Shown one piece after another: positions 50,994 to 59,995 of a stretch of 64,000 nucleotides of DNA. Each line of letters starts with the position of its first letter. Position 1 is the stretch's first letter. The stretch is from the NCBI RefSeq assembly GCF_039542055.1, contig NZ_BAABHK010000004.1, forward strand, positions 372,001 through 436,000, given 5' to 3'. The translations under genes and the position numbers were made by a program. The notes beneath the pieces were generated by a model. The model was not told where the DNA came from and did no database searches. It saw nothing but the letters and a program-made list of their open reading frames with translations. Source of the stretch: Actinoallomurus vinaceus (GTDB lineage Bacteria > Actinomycetota > Actinomycetes > Streptosporangiales > Streptosporangiaceae).

Positions 50994-51845
50994 TCAGAAC
51001 ATCACCGACATGAAGGTGTCGACGTCGTGGAAGCCGACGCGGCGGTAGGTGGCGCGGGCCGGGGCGTTGAAGTCGTTGACGTAGAGCGTCACCGCGGGGG
51101 CGATCGAGCGCAGCGCCTCGATGACGACCGCGGCCATGCCGTGCACGGCGTAGCGGCGTCCGCGCAGCTCCGGGTGGACCCACACGCCCTGCACCTGGCA
51201 GGCGTAGGGGGTGACGGCGCCGATCTCGGCCTTGAACACGACGCGGCCGTCCTCGATGCGCGCGAAGGCGCGGCGGGCGCGGATGAGCTCGGCGACGCGC
51301 GCGCGGTACAGCACTCCCCCGTCGCCCGACTGCGGGGAGACGCCGACCTCCTCGGTGAACATCGCGACGCAGGCGGGGTACAGGATGTCGAAGTCGTTCA
51401 TGGTGACGCGGCGCACGGCCGGGTCGGGCTGGACGGGCGGCGGCGCGACCGTCGACATCACCGGCTGTGCGGCGCGGACAGCGCGGGGCGGGCCCCAGGA
51501 CGGGCGCAGGGCGTTCCACATCTCGGTGACCGCGGGCACCGGGCCGACGATGGAGGAGCAGCGGCGCCCCTGGGAGCGGGCACGGTCGGCGAAGTGGCGG
51601 GCGGCCTCCCGGTCCGCCGCGACCGGGACGAGGTTGGCGCCGGAGTAGCAGAGGGACGTCAGGCGGCCGCCGCGGTGGAATCCCCAGATCTCGGCGCCGA
51701 GCCGCCCCGGGTCGACGCCCGCGCCGTACACGCGGGATCCGACGAACACGTTGGAGACCGGATCGGCGTCCAGGATCTCCAGGACCGCGTCACGGTGGCG
51801 GTCGTCCAGGAGGCGCACCGGAGACGTGCGCAGCATCGGACTCAC
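50994..51845 (-). CDS. DUF4081-GNAT family N-acetyltransferase
   Basis: 283 residues. N-terminal DUF4081 (NVFVGSRVYGAGVDPGRLG) and C-terminal GNAT domain with VQGVWVHPELRGRRYAVHGM (acetyl-CoA loop RGRRYA) and LYVNDFNAPARATYRRVGF. This gene normally lies next to ispG in actinobacteria; here three peptidase genes lie between. GTG start with GGGAGCC upstream. Confidence 0.88.
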   Translation of the reverse strand: MSPMLRTSPVRLLDDRHRDAVLEILDADPVSNVFVGSRVYGAGVDPGRLGAEIWGFHRGGRLTSLCYSGANLVPVAADREAARHFADRARSQGRRCSSIVGPVPAVTEMWNALRPSWGPPRAVRAAQPVMSTVAPPPVQPDPAVRRVTMNDFDILYPACVAMFTEEVGVSPQSGDGGVLYRARVAELIRARRAFARIEDGRVVFKAEIGAVTPYACQVQGVWVHPELRGRRYAVHGMAAVVIEALRSIAPAVTLYVNDFNAPARATYRRVGFHDVDTFMSVMF

Positions 51846-52088
51846 GTTGGCTCCCGGGCTGAGGATCCGGTCTTCGGTGAGGCGGGTCGCCGTGGAGGCA
51901 CGTTCGCTCCGCTCACCCTGTAAGGGTACGGGAGGATCCCGGCAAGATCGGTAACCAGGTCCGGCACACCGCGTCCTGCCTCGTTCTCGGCATAAGTCCG
52001 CCTCGTTCCCGGCATAACGCGAAGGACCCCCGGCCGGGGCCGGGGGTCCTCACGCGATCCCGATCAACGGGATGAGCGCGTCACAGCG
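51846..52088. terminator. Intergenic region with terminator at 52023-52050
   Basis: AGGACCCCCGGCC / GGCCGGGGGTCCT form a strong stem after the S33 peptidase stop (minus strand). Just before it, a 22-bp near-repeat (GCCTCGTTCYCGGCATAA) occurs twice in tandem. Confidence 0.7.
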
Positions 52089-53666
52089 TCACGGACGGCC
52101 GATGAGCGGGCGGGCAAGCACCTTCGGGGCGACCGAACGCGCCACGCTGTCGGTCGGAACCGGGTCCGGAAGCGCCTTGCAGGTCACGTCCGGTCCGCTG
52201 CCCGGCTTGTTCTTGGGCAGCGCGCCGGTGCTCAGGTAGGCCGCGACCTTGTCGTCGAGGCACGCGTTGCCGTTGAGCGTGTTGGCGTGGGTCTTGCCGC
52301 CCTGCTCGGCGACCAGGCGGGACGGCAGCAGCTTGTGCATCTCCACGCCGCCCGGGTACGGGGTCGCCGCGTCCAGCGTGGACTGCACGAGGAGCGCGGT
52401 GGCCATGCCCTTGGCCTTGATCTTCAGCGCCGGGCCGCCCTGGAACGGCCAGTACGCGATCGGCGCGTTGAACCAGACGTTGCTCCACGTGTTGAAGTGG
52501 TAGCCCTGCTTGTAGAGCTTCGCGGCGTCGCCCCGCCACTTGCTCCAGTTGCGCGGCCACTTCGCGTCCGCGGCCTGGACGGCGTTGTAGACGGCGAAGC
52601 CGTTGTCGTCGGCGGTCTGGATGTAGTTCGTGTAGAGGCCGACGAGCCCGGAGGCATCGTTCTTGGTGGCGAACGCCGAGAACGCGTCGGCGACCGGCTG
52701 GTACCAGCCGGTGCTGTAGCCGGCGTTGAGGAAGGTGTCGTCGAGCTCGTCGCCGCCGAGCTTGCCGCCGATCGGCTTGGCGAACGCGGCGGAACGGACG
52801 CTGTAGTACTTCTTCTCCACCGCCGCGGCGGTCGTGCCGAGGTGGTAGCGCGAGTCGTACTTGGCGATCCAGCCGAAGAAGAGCTTGATGTTCCGCTCGA
52901 ACGCCTTGTCCTGCGACAGCTGCGCGTCGTACCAGACCTCACGGACGTCGACGTTGCCGTCGAGCACCATGTGCTTCACGCGCTTGGGGAAGAGCGTGCC
53001 GTACGTCGCACCGAGGTAGGTGCCGTACGAGAAGCCGTAGTAGCTGATCGTCTTCTGGCCCAGGGCGGCGCGGATGGCGTCGATGTCGCGGGCCGCGTCG
53101 GTGGTGCGCAGGTGCGGCAGCAGCCAGCCGTACTTCTTGGCGCAGTCCTTGGCGTACGCCTTGGACCTGGCCTTCCAGGCCGCCTCCGCCTTCGCCGAGT
53201 GGGGGACGTAGTCCGCGCGGATCGGGTTGGAGTAGTTCGGGTCACAGGTCAGCGCCGGCTTGCTGAGTCCGACGCCGCGCGGGTCGAACCCGATGATGTC
53301 GTACTGCGCCGGGATCTCCTTGTGGCCCACCCCGGCGAACCAGCTCGCGAGCGAGCCGGCGAGGTACAGACCGCTGCCGCCGGGACCGCCGGGGTTGGCG
53401 ATCAGGGCGCCCTTGTAGTGCTTGGTGTCGGTGTGCTTGAGCCGCGACACCGCGATCGAGATCTTCTTGCCCTTCGGATGCCGGTAGTCCAGCGGCACCG
53501 TCAGCTGCCCGCACTCGGCCTTGGCGAGGGAGGGCTGGTCGGTCGGGCACTTCGACCAGGCGATCTTGGCGGTGGCCTGCGCCGGCTCCGCCTGCGCCGG
53601 AACGGCCACCGCCGCGCCGGAGAGTCCGACGCCCGCCGCAGCGGTGATGACCATGAGTCTCTTCAC
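52089..53666 (-). CDS. Secreted S33-family tripeptidyl aminopeptidase-like hydrolase, paralog 1
   Basis: 525 residues with a signal peptide ending near AVPAQA. Oxyanion segment NPGGPGG (91-97), nucleophile YYGFSYGTYLG (Ser213), Asp in STLDAATPYPGG and His in GGKTHANT make the catalytic triad; the LDDKVAAYLSTGALP end is the TAP-like C-terminal domain. Such exported exopeptidases remove tripeptides from proteins outside the cell. GTG start after GGGGG. First of three tandem paralogs. Confidence 0.92.
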   Translation of the reverse strand: MKRLMVITAAAGVGLSGAAVAVPAQAEPAQATAKIAWSKCPTDQPSLAKAECGQLTVPLDYRHPKGKKISIAVSRLKHTDTKHYKGALIANPGGPGGSGLYLAGSLASWFAGVGHKEIPAQYDIIGFDPRGVGLSKPALTCDPNYSNPIRADYVPHSAKAEAAWKARSKAYAKDCAKKYGWLLPHLRTTDAARDIDAIRAALGQKTISYYGFSYGTYLGATYGTLFPKRVKHMVLDGNVDVREVWYDAQLSQDKAFERNIKLFFGWIAKYDSRYHLGTTAAAVEKKYYSVRSAAFAKPIGGKLGGDELDDTFLNAGYSTGWYQPVADAFSAFATKNDASGLVGLYTNYIQTADDNGFAVYNAVQAADAKWPRNWSKWRGDAAKLYKQGYHFNTWSNVWFNAPIAYWPFQGGPALKIKAKGMATALLVQSTLDAATPYPGGVEMHKLLPSRLVAEQGGKTHANTLNGNACLDDKVAAYLSTGALPKNKPGSGPDVTCKALPDPVPTDSVARSVAPKVLARPLIGRP

Positions 53667-53924
53667 ATGACCCCCTTGCGCACGGGCTCACGAACGGGCC
53701 CGCACTGGTAGGAATGCGAAGAATTGTTGCGCTAGGGAGAAAAGGGACGGAAGAGACTCAAGGAACCGTTGTTGGATCGTGACGGCTCGCCCGTTGCGGC
53801 CGCCGTAATGCGCTGTCCCCGGCGACCGGAAAGGCCACCGGGGACAGCGATCTCAGTACCTCACAGCCGGCGCAGCACCCCCCCGGCGACCGGAAAGGCC
53901 GCCGGGGACACCGGTCTCAGTGCC
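53667..53924. repeat. Duplicated S33 gene end with terminator (64-bp direct repeat)
   Basis: Unit 1 (53817-53880) and unit 2 (53881-53944) are 64-bp near-copies. Unit 2 contains the terminator-like hairpin and the last codons of paralog 2; unit 1 has the same hairpin (53811-53849, perfect 12-bp stem CGCTGTCCCCGG) and a copy of the last codons that reads VLRRL and stop. Thus two terminators and two gene ends follow one gene. Confidence 0.85.
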
Positions 53925-55478
53925 TTACGGCCGGCGCAGCACCGGCGGGAACCGGTCCGTGGTCAGCTCGCGCGCCGCCACGGTGGACGGCGGCACCGGT
54001 TCCGGCAGGCGTGCGCAGTGCGACCGGTTCGCCGGAAGGGCGCCGGTCGCGAGAAAGGCGGCGAACTTGTCGTCGACGCAGGCGTTGCCGCGCTCCACGA
54101 CGCCGTGCGTCCGGCCGCCGTCCTCGATCACCAGCCGGGAGCCCTTGAGCCGCCGGTTCATCTCCAGCCCGCCGGCGTACGGGGTGGCGGCGTCAGCGGT
54201 CGCCTGGAAGAGCAGGACGGGGGGCAGGGCCGAGACGCCGCCGACGTCGATCGGACGGCCCGCCCTGGCCGGCCAGAAGGCGCACGGCGCGTTGTACCAG
54301 GCGTTGCCCCACGTCTCGAACCGGTACCCCTGGGCGTACAGCCTCCGGTTGTCCTGACGCCACCGGGCCCAGTCCCGGGGCCACGCCATGTCGGTGCACT
54401 GCACGGCGTTGTAGACCGCGTAGCCGTTGTCGTCCGTCGTCTCGCCGAACGTCCGGTAAGCGTTGATCAGCGGCGCCGTGTCACCGGCCTTGTAACGGGC
54501 CAGCGCGCTCGCCAGGTGCGGCCAGTACGACCCGAGGTCGATGTACCCGGCGACCAGGAAGGCGTCGTCGAGCTCGTCGGCGCCCACGATGCCCTCCGCC
54601 GGAGCGGCCCCCAGCTTCTCCCGGGTCGCGAAGTAGTAGTCGCGGACCTCCCGCTGGGTGGCGCCGAGGTGGTAGATCGCGTCGTACTTGGCGATCCAGG
54701 CGAAGAGCGCGTCGATGTTCCCCTCGAACGCCCGGTCCTGGTCGATGTTGTCGTCGTACCAGACGCCGCTCGGCCGGACGTTGCTGTCCAGCACCATGCG
54801 CCGGACCCGGGTCGGGAACAGCGTGCCGTACACCGCGCCGAGGTACGTCCCGTACGACGCCCCGAAGTAGTTGAGCTGCCGCTCACCCAGGGCGGTGCGG
54901 ATGGCGTCCATGTCCTGGACGGTGTCGATCGTCCGCATGTGCGGCAGCACCGACCGGTACTTCTGCCCGCAGGCCGCGGCGTAGCCCGCCGACCGCCGCA
55001 GCCAGGCCGTCTCGATCGACGCCGTACGCGGCACGTAGTCGGGCCGTACGGGCTTGAAGTAGCCCGTGTCGCAGCTGAGCGCGGGGCTGCTGGCGCCGAC
55101 GCCGCGCGGGTCGAAACCGACCACGTCGTACGCGGCCTTGAGGGCCGCCGGCAGCCGGCTCGCGACGCGCAACGCGAAGTCGCGGCCCGCGCCGCCGGGT
55201 CCGCCCGGGTTGACCAGAAGTGCGCCCTGGTAGCCGGTCGTCCCGGTGTGCCTGGCCCGGGACAGGGCGAGGGTGATCTGCGGGCCGCGGGGAACGGCGT
55301 GGTCGAGCGGCACCTTCAGCGTGGCGCACTCGAGTCCGCTGAGGCTCTCCTCGGCGCACGGCGACCAGGTCAGGCCCGTGGCGGGCTGGGCGGGATGCGC
55401 CTGCGCCGTGAGCGGCGCGAGGCTCAGCGCGACCAACCCGGCCCCGGCGGCGGCCGACGTGATGACGAGCTTGTTCAC
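53925..55478 (-). CDS. Secreted S33-family tripeptidyl aminopeptidase-like hydrolase, paralog 2
   Basis: 517 residues from GTG 55478 (AAAGGGG upstream); signal peptide VNKLVITSAAAGAGLVALSL. Oxyanion NPGGPGG, nucleophile YFGASYGTYLG, Asp in ATADAATPYAGG, His in GGRTHGV, and the TAP-like end VDDKFAAFLATGALP. Same fold and order as its two neighbours, with moderate divergence, so the tandem triplication is not recent. Confidence 0.91.
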   Translation of the reverse strand: MNKLVITSAAAGAGLVALSLAPLTAQAHPAQPATGLTWSPCAEESLSGLECATLKVPLDHAVPRGPQITLALSRARHTGTTGYQGALLVNPGGPGGAGRDFALRVASRLPAALKAAYDVVGFDPRGVGASSPALSCDTGYFKPVRPDYVPRTASIETAWLRRSAGYAAACGQKYRSVLPHMRTIDTVQDMDAIRTALGERQLNYFGASYGTYLGAVYGTLFPTRVRRMVLDSNVRPSGVWYDDNIDQDRAFEGNIDALFAWIAKYDAIYHLGATQREVRDYYFATREKLGAAPAEGIVGADELDDAFLVAGYIDLGSYWPHLASALARYKAGDTAPLINAYRTFGETTDDNGYAVYNAVQCTDMAWPRDWARWRQDNRRLYAQGYRFETWGNAWYNAPCAFWPARAGRPIDVGGVSALPPVLLFQATADAATPYAGGLEMNRRLKGSRLVIEDGGRTHGVVERGNACVDDKFAAFLATGALPANRSHCARLPEPVPPSTVAARELTTDRFPPVLRRP

Positions 55479-55608
55479 GTAACCCCTTTCTCGCGGGAAG
55501 CGCAGGAGGGCTCCCCGCCGTGCGTGACGCACGATGGTGGTGATTCCGGAAAGCGGCCGGGAGGGGCGCGGCCATGACCGACCAGGTCGGAGCGCCGCCG
55601 CGAACTGC

Positions 55609-55641
55609 GAGAGCCCCCGGTCGGCAGGACCGGGGGCTCTC
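55609..55641. terminator. Terminator downstream of paralog 3
   Basis: GAGAGCCCCCGGTC / GACCGGGGGCTCTC, perfect 14-bp stem, five-base loop, 20 bases after the stop of the peptidase at 55662 (minus strand). Confidence 0.85.
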
Positions 55642-55661
55642 GAGACTCTACTCAGTGAGCC

Positions 55662-57308
55662 CTACTTCGCGATCGCCGCCGCGTCGGCTTTCGCGGAAGT
55701 CGCCTTCGCGGAGGCGCTGCCGGGCACCGGCAGCGGCGGGGCGTCGCACTGCGCGTCCGCGCCGCGTTTGTTCGGCGGCAGCGCGCCCCAGCCGAGATAG
55801 GCGGAGACGAGGTTGTTCGCGCAGGTGTCGCCGTTCGGGGTCAGCGCCACGCCGTGGTTGATCCCGCCGTTCTCGACCAGCAGGCGGGAGTTCGGGAAGC
55901 GCTTGTGCACCTCGACCCCACCGGCGTACGGGGTGGCCGCGTCGTTCGTGGCCTGGACGATCAGGATCGGCGGCAGGCCCTTCTTGCCCTTGATCGTCAC
56001 CGGGGTGCCGCCGGGCACCGGCCAGTACGCGCACGGCGCGTTGTACCAGGCGTTGCCCCAGGTCAGGAACTTGTTGCCCTGCCGGTAGAGCTGCCAGTTG
56101 TCCCGGTCCCACTTCTTCCAGTCGGTGGGCCACTGCCGGTCCACGCACTGCACGGCGTCGTAGACCGCGTAGTTGTTCTGGGTGAGGAAGTCGTCGGTGG
56201 GGAAGCCGCCCCACTGGTCGAGCAGCGGCTGGGCGTCGTGCTTGACGAAGTAGTCCGACAGCGCCTGCGCGTGGTCCACCCAGGTGTAGTCGCGGTAGGC
56301 GTCGGCCTGCATCGTGTCGTCCAGCTCGTCCGGGCCGAGCTGCCCGTTGACCGGGTTCTTGGCGAGCGCCGCGCGGGCCTTGTAGTAGTTCGCCTTCACC
56401 GCGTCGTGCGTCGCGCCGAGGTGGTAGACCGAGTCGTACTTCGCGATCCAGGTCAGAAAGATCTCGAAGCGCTTCTGGAACGCGACGTCCTGGTCGAGGT
56501 TGTCGTCGTACCAGACCCCGCTGGGCCGTACGACGCTGTCCAGGACCATGCGGCGCACGTGGGTCGGGAACAGCGACGCGTAGACCGACCCGAGGTACGT
56601 CCCGTAGGAGTAGCCGTAGTAGCTGGTCTTGTGCTGGCCGAGCGCCGCGCGGATGGAGTCCATGTCGCGCGCCCAGTTGGCGGAGGTCATGTACTTCAGC
56701 GCCGAGCCGTACCGGCGGCCGCAGTCCTCGGCGTACGCCTTCGCCTTCGCCCGCCAGGCCAGCTCCTCCGCCTTGGAGGCCGGCGTGTAGTCGGGGCGGG
56801 CCTTGCCGGGCGCCTGGAAGGACGGGTCGCAGATGATGCCCTTGCCGCTGCCGTCGATCGAGCTGGCGCCCACGGCCCGCGGGTCGAAGCCGATCCAGTC
56901 GTACGTCGCGCCGACCGACGTCGGCAGACCGTACGTCCCTTTGGCGAAGCGGGTGGGCAGGTCACGGCCGTGCCCGCCCGGCCCGCCCCGGTTGAGCAGC
57001 ACGATGCCCTGGTAGTGCTGGGTGTCGGTCGCCTTGGCGCGCGTCAGCGCGAGCGTGATCTGCCGGCCGTGCGGGTGGGCGTAGTCGAGCGGGACCTTCA
57101 GCGTGCCGCACTCCAGGCCCTGCAGCTTCGTGCCCTCGATCGGGTCGTTGGCCGGGCACGGGGTCCACGCGACTCCGGCGGCCACGGCCTGCGCGGACTC
57201 TCCCGCCGGGGCCGGCGTGGGCGTCGGCTGACGCCCGGCGGCTCCCGCCACCCCCACTCCGGTGAGGGTCAGGCCGGCGGCGGCCGTGACCACTACGAGC
57301 TTCTTCAC
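55662..57308 (-). CDS. Secreted S33-family tripeptidyl aminopeptidase-like hydrolase, paralog 3
   Basis: 548 residues from GTG 57308 (GGAGGGGACA upstream). Signal peptide VKKLVVVTAAAGLTLTGVGV, Pro/Thr linker, oxyanion segment NRGGPGG (Arg replaces the usual Pro), nucleophile YYGYSYGTYLG, Asp in ATNDAATPYAGG, His in GGINHGVALTPNG. It carries the longest N-terminal linker of the three. Confidence 0.91.
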   Translation of the reverse strand: MKKLVVVTAAAGLTLTGVGVAGAAGRQPTPTPAPAGESAQAVAAGVAWTPCPANDPIEGTKLQGLECGTLKVPLDYAHPHGRQITLALTRAKATDTQHYQGIVLLNRGGPGGHGRDLPTRFAKGTYGLPTSVGATYDWIGFDPRAVGASSIDGSGKGIICDPSFQAPGKARPDYTPASKAEELAWRAKAKAYAEDCGRRYGSALKYMTSANWARDMDSIRAALGQHKTSYYGYSYGTYLGSVYASLFPTHVRRMVLDSVVRPSGVWYDDNLDQDVAFQKRFEIFLTWIAKYDSVYHLGATHDAVKANYYKARAALAKNPVNGQLGPDELDDTMQADAYRDYTWVDHAQALSDYFVKHDAQPLLDQWGGFPTDDFLTQNNYAVYDAVQCVDRQWPTDWKKWDRDNWQLYRQGNKFLTWGNAWYNAPCAYWPVPGGTPVTIKGKKGLPPILIVQATNDAATPYAGGVEVHKRFPNSRLLVENGGINHGVALTPNGDTCANNLVSAYLGWGALPPNKRGADAQCDAPPLPVPGSASAKATSAKADAAAIAK

Positions 57309-57489
57309 TTGTCCCCTCCTCCGCGCGAGCTCCCCACTGAGCCCCGCAATTCGGTGGATGCCGGGGCATTGTGCGCGTGCGGCGGGTAGGGCGATCAAGA
57401 CCTGCGAATCAAGGATGCGGAATCGTGACAAATACAGAAATGTCAGGCACGAATTCGGGCGTGACCGAACTCTTCACGTCACGATTGCG

Positions 57490-57520
57490 AAAGGTCACCG
57501 CGCGCAGCACGGTGACCTTT
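57490..57520. terminator. Terminator downstream of ispG
   Basis: AAAGGTCACCG / CGGTGACCTTT, perfect 11-bp stem with a 9-base loop, 24 bases beyond the ispG stop on the minus strand; it ends the dxr-rseP-ispG unit. Confidence 0.8.
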
Positions 57521-57543
57521 CAGGAGACGGCGGCTCTCCCGGT

Positions 57544-58701
57544 TCAGGAGATGGTGACGTCGGCGCCCGGGCCGTCGCCGGTGACGTCGACGCCCATCTC
57601 CTCGGCGATGCGGACGGCCTCCTCGATGAGGGTCTCGACGATCTGCGACTCGGGCACCGTCTTGATGACCTGGCCCTTCACGAAGATCTGGCCCTTGCCG
57701 TTGCCGGAGGCGACGCCGAGGTCGGCCTCGCGCGCCTCGCCCGGGCCGTTCACGACGCAACCCATGACCGCGACCCGGAGCGGCACCGGGAAGTCCTTCA
57801 GCGCGGCCGTGACCTCGTCGGCCAGGGTGTAGACGTCGACCTGCGCGCGCCCGCAGGAGGGGCAGGAGACGATCTCCAGGCCGCGCTCGCGGAGGTTCAG
57901 CGACTCCAGGATCTGGATGCCGACCTTGACCTCCTCCACCGGGGGCGCCGACAGCGAGACCCGGATCGTGTCGCCGATGCCCTCGGCCAGCAGCGCGCCG
58001 AACGCCACCGCCGACTTGATCGTGCCCTGGAACGCCGGGCCCGCCTCGGTCACGCCGAGGTGCAGCGGGTAGTCGCACCGGGCGGCGAGCTGGCGGTACG
58101 CGTTGATCATGACGACCGGGTCGTTGTGCTTGACCGAGATCTTGATGTCCCGGAAGTCGTGCTCCTCGAACAGCGAGCACTCCCACAGCGCCGACTCCAC
58201 GAGCGCCTCGGCGGTCGCCTTGCCGTACTTCTCCAGCAGGCGCTTGTCCAGGGACCCGGCGTTCACCCCGATACGGATCGGCACGCCCGCGTCCTTGGCG
58301 GCCCGGGCGATCTCACCGACCTTGTCGTCGAACTTCTTGATGTTGCCCGGGTTGACCCGTACCGCCGCACAGCCCGCGTCGATCGCGGCGAAGACGTACT
58401 TCGGCTGGAAGTGGATGTCGGCGATGACCGGGATCTGCGACTTACGGGCGATCGCCGGCAGCGCGTCGGCGTCGTCCTGGGACGGAACCGCCACCCGTAC
58501 GATCTGGCAGCCGGAGGCGGTCAGCTCGGCGATCTGCTGCAGTGTCGCGTTGATGTCGGCGGTCAGGGTCGTCGTCATCGACTGGACCGACACCGGAGCG
58601 TCACCGCCGACCGGCACCGACCCGACCATGATCTGGCGCGACTTGCGGCGCGGGGCGAGCGGCCTGGGCTTGGCCTGCGGAATTCCAAGATCGACGCTCA
58701 T
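57544..58701 (-). CDS. ispG: 4-hydroxy-3-methylbut-2-enyl-diphosphate synthase (flavodoxin)
   Basis: 385 residues. MVGSVPVGGDAPVSVQSMT opens the TIM-barrel domain; the iron-sulfur cysteines are in SCPSCGRAQVDVY and VMGCVVNGPGEAR. It makes HMBPP in the MEP isoprenoid pathway. The ATG at 58701 gives the normal N-terminus. Third gene after dxr and rseP, the standard actinobacterial order. Confidence 0.96.
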   Translation of the reverse strand: MSVDLGIPQAKPRPLAPRRKSRQIMVGSVPVGGDAPVSVQSMTTTLTADINATLQQIAELTASGCQIVRVAVPSQDDADALPAIARKSQIPVIADIHFQPKYVFAAIDAGCAAVRVNPGNIKKFDDKVGEIARAAKDAGVPIRIGVNAGSLDKRLLEKYGKATAEALVESALWECSLFEEHDFRDIKISVKHNDPVVMINAYRQLAARCDYPLHLGVTEAGPAFQGTIKSAVAFGALLAEGIGDTIRVSLSAPPVEEVKVGIQILESLNLRERGLEIVSCPSCGRAQVDVYTLADEVTAALKDFPVPLRVAVMGCVVNGPGEAREADLGVASGNGKGQIFVKGQVIKTVPESQIVETLIEEAVRIAEEMGVDVTGDGPGADVTIS

Positions 58702-58813
58702 CGGCAACGCGGCGCGGAGCCCATGCCCCGATACGCCGCGCCCTCCTTCCAGTGGGTGCTCGACAGTGGTACCAAGCCTAGGCAACCGGCGGGGATGCTG
58801 CACACGCCAGGGC

Positions 58814-59995
58814 CTACTGGGGAAGTTTGAGCGGATTTATAAGGTCGGCAAGAATCAGTAGAACACCCAGGCCCACCAGCAGGACCACGAAGGCGTACGT
58901 CACGGGCATGAGCTTGGTCAGGTCGACCGGACCTGGATCGGGCCGGCCGCGCAGGCGGAAGATCCACACCTTGATCCGTTCGTAGCAGACGACCGCCAGA
59001 TGGCCGCCGTCCAGCGGCAGCAGCGGGATCAGGTTGAGCAGCCCGACGAACAGGTTGAGCGACGAGACCAGCAGCAGGAACATGCCGATCTTCGTGCGCC
59101 AGCCGTCGCCGGAGGAGAACACCTGGCCCGAGACCTGGGCTCCGCCCACGACGCTGCCGGCCTGGCCGCCCGGAGTGCTGGCCCGCTCGCGGGAGAACAG
59201 CTTCGGGACCGCCTGCGGGATGTCGACGACGATGCCGCCGATGGAGGCCGCCATCTGGCCGGTGAACCGGCCCGCGAAACGCAGCGCCGCCACGGGACCC
59301 AGTGTGCGGATGCGCGGAACCGGTTCCATCCCGAGGTAGCCGTGCCCGTCCAGTCGCCCGATCCGGACCCACACGGTCCTCCGGGATCCCTGCCGTTCGA
59401 CGATGACCGGCACGGTGGTGCCCGGCGGGGTCCTCTGGATCAGGCCGGCCAGGCCGTTCCACTCGCGCACGGGCGTCCCGGCGAACGAGACGACGCGGTC
59501 CCGCGGTCGCAGACCCGCGGCTGACGCGGGCGAGATCGGATCGCGGGTCGTGCAGGCACCGCCGCTCGCCGGGACACACGGCGAGACCTGGCGTACGAGG
59601 GTGGTGGCGTCCTTGCCGTCCGGGACGCCCACCGCCACGGCGAGGACCACCAGCAGCAGGAACGCGAGGACGATGTTGACCACAACGCCCGTCACGATGA
59701 CGATCGCCCGCCGCAGCGCCGGCTGGCGGTAGAACGCCCGAGGCTCGTCGGCGGGCGCGATCTTCTCCAGCGGGGTGTAGCCGACGATCCTCACGAAGCC
59801 GCCGAGCGGGATGCCCTTGACCCCGTACTCCGTCTCACCCTTGCGGCGCGACCACAGGGTCGGGCCGAAACCCACGAAGAACTGCGTCGCCTTCATGCCG
59901 AAGCGCTTGGCCGTCATGAGGTGCCCCGCCTCGTGCAACACCACCGAGAGGAGCAGCGCGAGGACGAAGGCCAGCGCTCCGAGCAGATAGGTCAA
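58814..59995 (-). CDS. rseP: M50 site-2 protease (RseP/Rip1-like)
   Basis: 393 residues. Zinc site VVLHEAGH (His21, Glu22, His25) in the first helix, a PDZ domain (PASAAGLRPRDRVVSFAGTP), and LIPLLPLDGGHL with the third metal ligand. It cleaves membrane-bound regulators such as anti-sigma factors within the membrane. The start is TTG at 59995, overlapping the dxr stop as TTGA. Frame sequence upstream of that is dxr shadow. Confidence 0.93.
   Translation of the reverse strand: MTYLLGALAFVLALLLSVVLHEAGHLMTAKRFGMKATQFFVGFGPTLWSRRKGETEYGVKGIPLGGFVRIVGYTPLEKIAPADEPRAFYRQPALRRAIVIVTGVVVNIVLAFLLLVVLAVAVGVPDGKDATTLVRQVSPCVPASGGACTTRDPISPASAAGLRPRDRVVSFAGTPVREWNGLAGLIQRTPPGTTVPVIVERQGSRRTVWVRIGRLDGHGYLGMEPVPRIRTLGPVAALRFAGRFTGQMAASIGGIVVDIPQAVPKLFSRERASTPGGQAGSVVGGAQVSGQVFSSGDGWRTKIGMFLLLVSSLNLFVGLLNLIPLLPLDGGHLAVVCYERIKVWIFRLRGRPDPGPVDLTKLMPVTYAFVVLLVGLGVLLILADLINPLKLPQ

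Noticed and set aside
58770..58790. ACCAAGCCTAGGC near the ispG start, considered as a fifth regulon site
   Set aside because: Only the left half fits; the dyad is centred elsewhere and the gene is housekeeping.
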